Below, piece by piece: positions 1 to 9,568 of a stretch of DNA of 64,000 bases; the first letter of the stretch is position 1, and the number at the start of each line of letters is the position of its first letter. The notes under the pieces were generated by a model. That model searched no databases. It saw nothing but the letters and a program-made list of their open reading frames with translations, and was not told where the DNA came from. Made by a program: the position numbers and the translations under genes. Source of the stretch: Parachlorella kessleri (Eukaryota > Chlorophyta > Trebouxiophyceae > Chlorellales > Chlorellaceae); the NCBI GenBank assembly GCA_001598975.1, contig BBXU01003035.1, positions 25,030 to 89,029 on the forward strand, given 5' to 3'.

Positions 1-194
1 GGAGGATTCGGCACACAGTCGCGCTCAGAGCATGCCATGAGCGTGAGGGGCAGATGTTACAACTGCTTGAAGGTCATGAAGAGGTTAACCCGCTGGGCTC
101 TGCCAAGCCGCAAGGTCTGCTGTAGCCCTTACTATTAGATGCTAGCCTCAATCTCACGGCCCACCAGCACTAACACTGCTCTGTTGGCGTGCAG

Positions 195-1114
195 GGTGGG
201 CTGGTGGGGGTGTTTGGGCAGCACAGCTGGAGCTTAGATGATCCTGCTTCCTGGCAAGATCCAAGTGGTACCAAGCAGCAGGCGGCTCCTGTCCAGGCTG
301 GACCCACCCTCACACCGCGCGAGATCATTAAACTCACCCCACGGCGTACGCACTGGGAGGTAGAGGGCAGCTTGAGCAGCGCTGCATCATCTCCCCGAAT
401 CAGTGCAAGAAGTGTGCCCTGGGAATTGCAGGGCAGTAGCAGCGGGGTTGACACCAAGGGGGTGCAGTTGCCCAAGATGGGCCTTCCCCCAGCGCTGCAG
501 CACTTGGCAGGTCAGCAGGAAAGCGACAGCAGGTTAAAGAGGGCCAGTGGCTCAAACTGCACTGACCACAACGGAGAAGCGGCAATGCGGAGCCCGCACA
601 CAGCTGCTGTAACGGCGGCTGCTGTGAGGGAGAAATTGATCGAGGCGGCTCAGCGGGGTAAGGCAGCAAGGGATGCGTGGGAGATTCCATTGTCAGTGCA
701 AGCTCACACCGCGCTGCAGCTACATGGTATGGCCGAGGTGCCCTCTGAGCCAGCCGATATCTGGGGCAGCATCAAAGGCTATCATGGCTCAGGTGCGTGC
801 CAGTTACGCGGACAGTGGCATGAAGGCTCATGGTGCGATTTGCGGGGTTGCCTCTCCGGCTTTGCTTGACAGGACGCTCACTCCGCTGTTGCCAGCTTTC
901 CTTCCTGTCGAGAGTGTCGCATTGCCTAAAGTGTCCAAGCCAGGGTTGTTGCAACTTAGCAGGTCGCCACAAGTTGACCACCAAGAAGTCGAAGGCGTCT
1001 TCTCGAGCTGCCTATGAACAGCAAGCCAATGAGGTGGCAGCCATTATGAGCAAGGCAGCAGCAGCTTTCGGGCGTAAGGCGAACAGTCAGAATCTCAGTT
1101 TGAAATCTGAGTAG
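195..1114 (+). CDS. 3' part of an unrecognised gene
   Basis: I do not recognise this protein. An open frame runs from a likely acceptor (cgtgcag, ending at 194) to a donor at 727 (CATG|gtatgg). It continues after an acceptor at 961-962 into a last exon, 963-1114, ending in TAG. The two exons join in phase (phase 1 into phase 1). The first part is Ser-, Pro- and Gln-rich and looks disordered. The last exon is Lys- and Ala-rich, with a probable helix around AYEQQANEVAAIMSKAAAAF. No start codon is visible, so the gene probably begins left of the window. It could also be chance open sequence; the phase-consistent splice and the basic, Ala-rich C-terminus are the only arguments for it. Confidence 0.35.
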
Positions 1115-1799
1115 GGTTCCACCCTTCTCTGCCAGGTCCTTGGCAGCCAGCCGCCAGGGGCATTGTTGCGCGCTGGTATCTTCGACGCTGTACATGCGCA
1201 TGGGGGGTTGACTGGTGGGCCATGAATTTTATGTTAACAATATAAGTATACTTTCCGCCACTGTCTCGTTATTTGCTACTGGTGTCATACAGCACAACTT
1301 GAATTCGCAGGCCTCCCTAATCCAAAGGGGGTTAGCTGTCAGAGGCGCCTGCAAGGAGACTAGCATTAATATCCGCAAGGCAGCAATTGCAATGTGTATG
1401 GCAGGTTGACCCTGCTTTTGAGCAGGACAAGGCATGAAAACACGCGTCCCAGGCTAGCCCAAAATGAAATCCACACCATACAGCTGTATCTGCACATGAA
1501 ATGCACATGTGATGTCAAGAATAAGCAGAAGACATTCAGTAGACACTAGAAATACACTCCCGAGGTTTGTGATCGAGCAGGCACTACCACAACGGCGGTG
1601 ATGCAGAATAAGAAATGACAACACCCACATGCAAACAACTGTCATCTGCTCAACGCTCATACCCGGCAATCGCACCTCGTCAGAGCCACGGATGTGGGCA
1701 GCGGATACCCAACACAACTGATGCTGGTATAGGCCCAACCAGCCCGAGTTCATCACAACTTCGTCGATCAAAAACGTGTTCAATGGCTCATCAACTTGC
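1115..1799. other. Convergent intergenic stretch / 3' UTRs
   Basis: I see no coding exon here. It lies between the stop of the left-edge gene (+) and the stop of thioredoxin x (-), so it probably holds both 3' UTRs. I found no TGTAA-type poly(A) signal in the thioredoxin x orientation. Confidence 0.5.
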
Positions 1800-2850
1800 T
1801 CATACTGTGGCCTCCACTGGTTTGATGCCCAGCTTGTCAAGGTAGCTCACCAATACCTTGCGCGTGACAGCCCCCTCAAACTTGGACTCAGGCACCAGCT
1901 CGCCGTCCTTGATCACCACAAAGGCGGGAAGTCCATATACCTTGTACTTTTCGATGAGAGCAGGGTTGGGGTCCGCTTCAACTTTCACCACCTTGAGCCG
2001 CCCCTCATAAGCCTGCAGCAGACGAGCCAGCACATGTAAGACAAAAATCCTTTAGTTCCACACTCGATTTATCCTGCTGAGCCGGTCACACATCTTCCAC
2101 ACTACCCTGTCGATGAGTCCAGCTTTGCCATGCCACCCTTCACCCTCACAAGGACGGAGTGAGGCTTCCCTCGCACCGACAATGACAGGCTCAAAGGGGC
2201 AAGCCAGGTCCACCAAGGCCCGATCGCAGCCAGGGCAGGTATCAGTCCCCTGCAGCACCCCAAAAATTCCCACCTTCTCTGCCCAGTCCATTGTAGGGGC
2301 AACCAGTCTGCAAGGCCCGCACCTGCAGAATAGTCCAGCATATCACGTCAGAGTAACAAACAGATGGATCAAAACTCAGGCAAGACCCAGGGCATCAACT
2401 GCATCTAGCTACCGTCAGTTCACTTTGCCCCTCGCTATTCCCTCTGCTCGCACCGCCTGCCACCACCAACAGGCACAGGAGGCCGTACAGACGCAAGCTA
2501 TTCCCACAGGACGAGCAGCGCACTTACCAGGTGGCCCAGAAATCCACAAGGACGGGAAGCTCTGACTGCAGCCAGGCAGACAAGACGAAGTACATTACGC
2601 AGGGTTGTTGTGTTGCGCAAGGGAGCAAGGTGGACGAGCAGGTCATGGTGTTCCCCGCAGCACCTCTTACCTTAAGCACTTCCTGCTCAAAGTTGTCCTG
2701 CGTGGCGTTCATCACACACACAATGCCGGGGGCCTGCCTATGCCGCCGAGGCCTGGGTGCCGCTGGTAGCAACCTGCCACGCGGCTGGGCACAGCTGAGC
2801 CGCATTGTGGGTGCCTTGAACGGCTTGCTCATGCTCAGCTTCAACTGCAT
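1800..2850 (-). CDS. TRXx: Chloroplast thioredoxin x
   Basis: Thiol-disulfide reductant of the plastid stroma; x-type thioredoxins are known to feed 2-Cys peroxiredoxin. Four exons (2671-2850, 2528-2565, 2274-2322, 1800-2012) join in frame to 159 aa. The first ~48 residues are rich in Arg, Pro and Ala with almost no acidic residues, which fits a transit peptide. I start at the ATG at 2850. The active site WCGPC (W73-C77) is split by an intron inside the Trp codon, giving FWATWCGPCRLVAPTMDWAE. The cis-proline loop VYGLPAFVVIKDG and the acidic segment VVKVEADPNP are typical of the x class. It is divergent from the DAC gene, 350 bp away. The x class is preferred over y because of the EGAVTRKVL and YLDKLGI tail; I am fairly sure of this. 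Confidence 0.9.
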
Positions 2851-3200
2851 CCCGTCCACTACTGTCCTGTGGTGGTAGTCCCGAGAAGCAAAGGCGTTGC
2901 CCAGAGCTGCCACCTGGCCTCAACAAAGTCAAGAGCAGGACTAGAGCCCGTAAAATGTGCTCTTCTCAATACAGGCCGCACTCGCACCTGGAGCAAAACT
3001 CAGTGAGCCATGGCGGGTCGGAGGGCCACCTGGCAGTGCTCGCCATCACCGAAATAATTGGCAACAACTGCGCCTCCCAAGCAATTTAAGGTTTGTGGTG
3101 TTGTTCAATCGGTGATCAGCTGCAGAATAGTTTACATTCCCTACATTCCACCCCCACCTTGCCTTGCAGCACCTTATCTGTGGTCCCATAGAAGCCCAGT
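2851..3200. promoter_or_regulatory. Shared 350-bp upstream region of TRXx and DAC
   Basis: The start codons of TRXx (-) and DAC (+) face away from each other across this segment, so it must hold both 5' UTRs and both promoters. I see no confident TATA box. A bidirectional promoter is inferred from layout only. Confidence 0.5.
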
Positions 3201-4449
3201 ATGCTGCCAAATAATATCCTTCGCCAGCCAGTCGTAGCCGTCTGCAGAGTGGTACCTCTGCCAGCCTCCTGCTGCTTCAGGGCTGGTAGGTTGGTTGTAT
3301 ACAAGGACCTTCCTAGGCTGTTTAGATTGGCTGAGGCAGTAATAGTTGTTCGTGTCCTGGCAGGACCGAAGCGGTGGAACTTGGCTGGGACGCCGGTCCA
3401 CCTAGGTGCCAACAGCAGCCTGTCCAGCAGCAGCAGCTGTAGCCTGGGAAGCCGCAGGTGTCAACGCCAGCTAGTTGTGCAGGCAGCAGACGACAAGGAC
3501 AGGCAAGGAGAGGAACCTGTCAAGGCAAGTGACCTATACCTTTTTGCGCCTTCCGTTCTGGTCAGTGCCTGTGCTGCGGCCTTGGCAACCACTCTGCAAC
3601 ACCTGCAGTGCTTACCCTGTGCCCTCCGCAGTACAACACTGAGTTTGGCTACTCTCGCAAGGACGTCATTTTGATCGGCGTGGGCATCATCGGCGTGGGG
3701 TATGGCCTATACTACGGGCTGCAAGCGGCAGGCCTGGAGCCTGGCATGGCCGGCAACTTTGTGCAGCTTTTCGTCATCCTGGGCATCAGTCTGGGCTGGG
3801 TGGGGTCTTACCTCTTCCGGGTGGCTACCAAGGTGCGGGGGATGAGTTGAATTGGCTCTATCAAGCGTAGTGGCAGGCCATGGCAAGGGGACCTTGCTGC
3901 ATCCTCTGTGACGAACTGCAGGCTTCACACCCTCATCCTGCTCCATGCCATGCAGTCCGTGGCACTTTGATTCGCACTTGTGTGTACACTGCTATCAAGA
4001 TTGCAAGTGTGTGAACTTTTGAGTAGCCTGGGCAGAAGCTTAACCTTCCTTCACCTGCTGCAGCAAATGACGTACGTCAAGCAGCTAGAAGACTATGAGG
4101 AGGCAGTCATGGCCAAGAGGCTGCAGGGGGGGGGGGGGGGCGTGCTGAGCCCTGGGACACAAGGCACACTTGCCTTAGTAGGGTTCACCGTTGAGGCAGC
4201 ATCTTTGCCCGGCAGCAAATGCAGACTGCAGCCGCACTTTTGAGGAGGGCCACCTTGCGAGCAGATTTGTGCCACTGGTGCTTGGAGCTGGCTGGCTGTG
4301 AGTCAGGTGCAGGCTTCGCCATGCTGTGGTGTTGCTGGTGTGAGCAGGAACTGCCCGAGGCGGAGATGGAGCGCTTGTTGGAGGAGGTTGAGGAGGAGAA
4401 GTCGCGCAAGGCAGCAAGGCGTGCCAGCAGCGGCGGCCAGAAGGACTAG
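3201..4449 (+). CDS. DAC: DAC-like thylakoid protein (DUF3007), cytochrome b6f accumulation
   Basis: Homologue of the DUF3007 family of cyanobacteria and plastids; the Arabidopsis member DAC is needed to accumulate cytochrome b6f. Exons 3201-3524, 3632-3832, 4064-4141 and 4348-4449 give about 234 aa. Residues 1-~95 look like a transit peptide ending in a Ser run. Two membrane segments follow: VILIGVGIIGVGYGLYYGL and a second around FVQLFVILGISLGWVGSYLF. The hallmark stromal helix is MTYVKQLEDYEEAVMAKRLQ, continuing into ELPEAEMERLLEEVEEEK. Intron 1 has a GC donor (AAG|GCAAGT). The donor of exon 3 lies just after a run of 15 G: using C|GTGCTG at 4142 adds five glycines in frame. Family members have no such insert, so a homopolymer error or an unusual splice is possible. 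Confidence 0.88.
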
Positions 4450-5528
4450 TTTGAGTGGGCAGGGTGCACAGGCTTGCACAGCGATGCAGGCATAGCTGAA
4501 CACTAGAAGCTGACGCAATGCCAGCGAAAGCCTTGGGCGTAGGGCTGTGAGTGGCCCTCGTCGGCAAGCGAGGTGCGAAACTGGAAGCAAGCCACGGGGA
4601 AGCACTTATGGTGGCCTGTAAGCAAGGTGAAGTACAAATTTGTGCTGTATAGCAGCCTTTCGCAGGACCGGGGGTTATATGTGGGACGACAGGAAGTGGT
4701 GGGTTGGGTTCAATTCGTAGCATGGGCGGCTAATAAATATGTTGCATGTGTGTTTAGGAAGCGTGGAATAGAGTCTGGAAGCCTGTGTGTGGGCATTTTG
4801 CTGTTATTAATGTAAATCGCTTCTAGCAGAAATTTTGCGTGGTTAGAGTGCCCCGGCTTGGATAGCTGCTGACTTTCTGGCAATGTTGTATTTCGATTGT
4901 CTTACGTGAGGGGACTGTGTGCAGTGCAATGACGGTCTTGGCAAACTGTTGGCAACTTGGAAGTAAAACTAACGCAAATGAAAGCCTTCAATGAACAGTT
5001 TGGAATATCCTGTGGAGCCAATGGGCTTCACCCTTCATGACATGGCCCCTCGGGAGCTTTGCAAGCCTTATCTAGAGGACCCTAGCTCAGCTGGCAGCAC
5101 AACGGGGCATACGCCTTCTCTACCACAGTAGACCTAGTACATAGGTCTGACTGGCCGACCCACATCTGTATATGCCCTTCTCCTCCAAAGCTGCAGTTGG
5201 GCGCCCGTGCCTACCCACCCGACCAAACAAGGTTCATTATGGGATAGGACACCAATTTCAACTGGGAACAGCCAACAATTATCGCAAAGATTGAAGAGAT
5301 AACATGCCCAGTCAACAACACGGCAATGGCACTCGGTAAGCCTGAGTCTGCCACAATGGGGCCGGTACCCCAGAAGCAAGCAATACTCAGGTTATTCTGC
5401 ATCCAGCCCTGTCAGTTCCGTCCAGTCCAGTCCAGTCCAGCCCAGCTCTACTCCCTGTTCGCACTACCTGCCACCCATGCTAATGCTCTCTTGTCAAGAA
5501 TTGGCAGCAGCAGTTGTTCCCAGCGCAC
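4450..5528. other. Convergent intergenic region with 3' UTRs
   Basis: This region lies between the DAC stop (+) and the YkvA-type stop (-). I see no exon. It contains a short GTCCA tandem run near 5418-5440 and the DAC poly(A) signal. Confidence 0.5.
4811..4815 (+). terminator. TGTAA poly(A) signal of DAC
   Basis: TGTAA is the usual chlorophyte polyadenylation signal. This one lies 362 bp after the DAC stop in an A/T-rich context (TTATTAATGTAAAT). It is assigned by position. Confidence 0.45.
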
Positions 5529-6842
5529 TTATTGCTCGCCTGTCAGCAGCCCCTCTTCCAGTGACCCCTCCTGCTCCACAACAAAGATAGCCCCCGCTTG
5601 TGAGCTGACAGCCACCGGCGTGGTGCCAGGAAGGGAATCCATCCTTCGTGCCTCACGTCGAACTTGGAATATGCTCCACCCCAGCTCTGCTGTCAGCAGC
5701 ACGGCAGTGGCAGCGCCCACAGCCCACCAGCGCCACGGTTGAAGCTTGCCAGAGCCAAGCTTGGAGCAGGCCAGGTATACTAGCCAAAGGAGCAATGCGT
5801 CCCAGAGCGCAAAAATGAAAAGGGCAGCCACCCTGCAAAACGCATGATCTGGTTTGTCATCCTACTGGGGGCCGGCCGTATAGGCACTGCTTCCACGTGA
5901 GCCCGTGGCAAGCAACTTGCAGGTATGTAAGGTTAACGCACTTTTGGCACTGACAATGTTAACCTAATTCCTACTCCAGTTTCAGTAGCGCAGGTGGCAG
6001 CGTCCCAAGGGCTCATTACGCAGCAGAAGGCCAGCCACCCACCAGTTCTTGTGTAGCCGGAGTGGTTCCCTCTCTGCTCGCTCTCGACTGCTCTCCATTA
6101 CCTCCGTCGGAATAAGCTTGATAGCAAGCCAGATCATCCCTGCAGCGCACGAGCCCTGGCCAGACAAGCTAAGCTCCCATACAGGGACTGCTTGCTGCCC
6201 CAGCACTGGAATTGCAAGGTGTGTTCCTTATGTTTTCCTATGGGACAGGCACGCATGATGCATGGGGGAGGCCAACCAGCTGGAGCTTTTCTACCCGGTG
6301 TACTTACTGCAGTCTTGCACAGTGTAATGTAAACTTGTGGAAAATACTATACACGGACCCACTGACCCGGGAGCAGCAGGAGGTCATCAAGGAGGCCCAG
6401 GATTGGGATGAAGTCAGGGATGAGGTCAAAGGGGCTGAGGGCATATGCCAGGACCAGCACTCCTAGGATACGGGGCAGCACCCCTGTGCGGGGGTCCTGC
6501 ACTGAGGAAAGGCGGGCAGGCTTCAGGACCTCAACTGGTGCACAGTAAGCCAGTGGCTTACTGGACACAAGATGCAAGTGATAGCAATAGTACAGCAGTA
6601 CTTGAAACTGTGGCACGGTTGGTACCGCTGCGGGCCGCCGTGGCAGCTGGTGTTAAGAGGCAGGTACTTGCCTGCAGGGCGTAGTATAGGGCTTGCACCT
6701 CGTGCTTGAGCCTCTTGGCTGCCTCCTTGAAGCGCTTATAAAGCCCTGGTATCTGACCGTTGTTGATGGTGTGAGGCGCCCCGTTTGGCCCGCCCAGCAG
6801 CTGGTCTTCCTCACCATGATCCTCTTCCGCGCTGGCAATCAT
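5529..6842 (-). CDS. YkvA/DUF1232 family membrane protein
   Basis: Four exons (6672-6842, 6367-6496, 6043-6139, 5529-5832) join in frame to 233 aa. The N-terminus (1-57) ends in a basic helix, [20 protein letters not shown]. The DUF1232 core follows: DPRT, then [17 protein letters not shown] and [20 protein letters not shown], the diagnostic signature of the family. After a charged stretch ([18 protein letters not shown]) come two further hydrophobic segments, [20 protein letters not shown] and one around [20 protein letters not shown], then an acidic tail. Intron 1 uses a GC donor (CAG|GCAAGT). The function of DUF1232 proteins is not established, and I cannot tell which membrane this one is in. 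It is divergent from the signal-peptidase-like gene, 299 bp away. Confidence 0.85.
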
Positions 6843-7141
6843 GCTGTCTGCACCATGCTTGAGTGTCTTAACACCATATTTTTTAGCACCTGTAATCACA
6901 ACCTCTGCACAACCATAACAATTGCCTGTCTCATGATCTGTCTGCCTTTGAGCTTGCAGCGCGCGCAAACTCTGCAACACCCGCCACACAACCTCGGTTG
7001 CATCATGCTATGCGATGCTACACCCTGCCGAACTAAGTTGCGTTGCCCTCGTCCAAGAATCATTAAATGACAACAGACAACCTTTGTTGTTGCAACCCAC
7101 ATCCCCAGTGACTGGCAACGCAAGGGTCCTTGGGCAAAGAT
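6843..7141. promoter_or_regulatory. Shared 299-bp upstream region of the YkvA-type and signal-peptidase-like genes
   Basis: Start codons at 6842 (-) and 7142 (+) diverge. Both promoters and both 5' UTRs must fit here. No specific motif is claimed. Confidence 0.45.
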
Positions 7142-8637
7142 ATGGCGCAGAGGGCCGTCAGCCTGCGGTACCATGGCCTCAAGGTGGCCCAGGCCATCGC
7201 GGTCATCTCCCAGCAGCTTAGCACAGCGGGTGGCAGCCTGCCCGTGGCGCTGGCAAAGGGCGTCGAGGCCTATAAGCGGCAGCTGACCTCGGTCATGGTG
7301 CTGGCAGGTGTGGCTATGGCACCCACTTTCAATAGCCCCAAGCGGACTGCAACCAAGGACCGGCAGGGCGACGAGTCTGTGGAGCACTTGCTGCTGCGAC
7401 TCATACCACGCCCATCTGGAAAAACAGTATTTACAGACGATGTGGTTGCCTTCACCAGGTACAGTGCCAGTGCCGATTTTAGGGGTACATTGAGGAAATG
7501 CAGTGTAACAACAGACTATGTTCCACCGCTGCCAGGGTGTTTGCGTAAGTGCAAGATGCTGCCCTGAGCCCTATACCCTCCAACCCAGACTCTCGCCAGT
7601 TGTACTCGCCCTGCAGTCCTTTTGCGGCATCCGCCGTGGCACCAATCGCAGCGCCGGGCAGCGTCATGGTGCGGCGCGTGGCAGCTGTGGAGGGGGATGA
7701 GATGGTTTCGGACGACGCGGAGGAGGAGGGCTTTCAAATTCCGCAGGTAAGAGATACTATTCTAAAGAGCGTGACAGGTTATTGCAAGTCCACATGAGGG
7801 TTAAGAGTGTCGCAAGGGCTGGGGCTCCTCACAAGGCGGTCTCATGCTTCGCCGCTACGTACCTTTTACGGGTCGGTCGCCATACAACGACTCGATAATG
7901 ACGGGCGACAAAGTCACTGTCGCTGTGTGGGACTGCAAACCCCGCTTCCACCCAGAAGAAGCCGAGTTTGTATGCAGGGATTCTGGTGTGCTGTGGGAGC
8001 CGTTCTTGATGTGCCAAGCCTGGTACTGAGTATGCCCTTGATCGTGGCAACTTCCTGTCCCTGAGCTTTGGCCGGGTCCCCTCTTCCTGTCAACCATCCT
8101 CAGTTCCTCCATTGTGAACTGGCATGCAGGGCCACTGCTGGGTGTTGGCAGACAACCCCGAGCTGGAGCCTCCCCACGTCATTGACAGCCGCAGCTTTGG
8201 GCCGCTGCCCTTCTCCTCAATTCTGGGCCGTGTCATGTACTCTGCGCGCAGTGAAAAGGACCACGGGCCTGTCGAGAACAGCCCTGAGGTGCGGGGCCAG
8301 GCTGAGATGGTAAACAAGCCGGGGGGTGGGGATGCTAGCAAAGGTGGAAGGGAGAGGGGTCCAGCGAATGTTGGTGGCCGTCTATGCGATCGAAGGACCA
8401 TGCATCGAAGGCAGCCTGTACAGGGCCCCTGAAGGCCAGCCATTGAACTTCTGCAGGCCCATCATGGAATCGGCTGGCGGGGCCCACATGAGATAGCCTG
8501 CAATGTAACGTTCCCAGGGTCTGAAAGTCTTCTCTATGCAGGGCATCAAGGCAGATGGGCCTGTGCTTGATGCTGAGCTGGACCTGGAGCGGCTGTGCCA
8601 GGGGGAGGATGGGGAATCGGGCCTGCCCGAGCAGTAG
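7142..8637 (+). CDS. Signal-peptidase (S24/S26) fold protein lacking the catalytic dyad
   Basis: Exons 7142-7458, 7617-7746, 8130-8309 and 8542-8637 join in frame to 240 aa. The whole length resembles the plant S24/S26 peptidase-like proteins (At2g31140/At1g06200 type, recalled, not searched). Shared blocks are MAPTF, LLLRLIPRPS, VFTDDVVAF, VRRVAAVEGDEMVSDD, CWVLADNPEL, DSRSFGPL, ILGRVMY and DHGPVENS. In active type I peptidases box B reads GxSMxPT; here it is G56-V-A58-M-A-P-T, so the Ser position is Ala. The general-base Lys of the KR pair is Arg (R125-R126). It therefore probably does not cleave by the normal mechanism. The family's role and compartment (mitochondrion or plastid) are not clear from sequence. 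I start at the ATG at 7142; no typical long transit peptide is seen. Confidence 0.85.
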
Positions 8638-9568
8638 GCGGTTGGACCAGTAGCGCCCTGCAAGGGCAAGGCTGCCTGGCTGCGTTGCTGGCCAGCGGGC
8701 CAGCGACAGCAGCCTTCTGTGTTGGGCTTCCTGACTGTACTGGTCGTGCCACAGCTGGGACAACAGAGCATCGTGGGCGATGGTATGGGGTAAGATGGTT
8801 TGAGGGGTTGTTGTGCAGGAATTGTTTGATGTCATATTTGTCGCTCCAGCGTGTGTGCGCCTTGCACTGGAAGCGCTTTGCTGGAGCCTTGTGTCGGTGA
8901 ACTGTGCAGGCGGCTGCTTTCCACTGGGTGTCTTGCCGCTTTTGCTTTCGTGCTCTGCTTTGCTGCCTTTCGTTGTGTTTGCCAATGCTGATGTGTTCTC
9001 TAGTGCTGATACTCCAACACTCAGTTGCTTGTAAGCAGATTGCTGTTTCCTCTGTTTGCTTCCACCTTTAAATTTTATCAGTGTTCATCTGAACAACGTG
9101 AATGCATCATACATCATAACCGGTACTACCTTTGCGTTGACAAGGGAGGATATTGGATGAGGCACAGAAAATAGCTAAAAACAAGCAATGAAAAGTTTTA
9201 ATCAGAAAAACTGACCAAGCCACAGTTTCTACCTGGATGAGTGCCCAGCAAGTCTGGCTAGCGTACAAAAACCTTCAACACGAGAAAGTTGCAGTTGTGC
9301 TGGGGCCACATATGAACAAAAGTACCAGTCAAGGACGCGGCCCTGAGGCCAAGCAACGTATGACTACAAGCACAACAGGTCCTGACAGTACAACACCTAG
9401 CTGACAAGCATTGCCAAGGCTGCCAGTAATCGACCACAGCCCCAAAACGTGATACAAACAACAGAGCAAATTCAGGTCCAGGGGCCTGTGCTTGCAAGCT
9501 ACAGCTGCAGGAACTTCTACAAATTCATCGTGCTGCACCACATGCAGCAGATGTGGTTCAACAAGGCA
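8638..9568. other. Convergent intergenic region / 3' UTRs
   Basis: Between the stops of the signal-peptidase-like gene (+) and the ABC transporter (-). No exon is supported. A TGTAA signal for the + gene is at 9030-9034. Confidence 0.5.
9030..9034 (+). terminator. TGTAA poly(A) signal of the signal-peptidase-like gene
   Basis: TGTAA about 390 bp after the stop codon at 8637, in a pyrimidine-rich 3' UTR. Assigned by position. Confidence 0.4.

Noticed and set aside
7844..8029. Open frame inside the second intron of the signal-peptidase-like gene
   Set aside because: The flanking exons join perfectly without it, and it breaks a conserved family block.
8335..8985. 216-codon minus-strand open frame
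   Set aside because: Antisense to the last exon and 3' UTR of the signal-peptidase-like gene; no homology seen.
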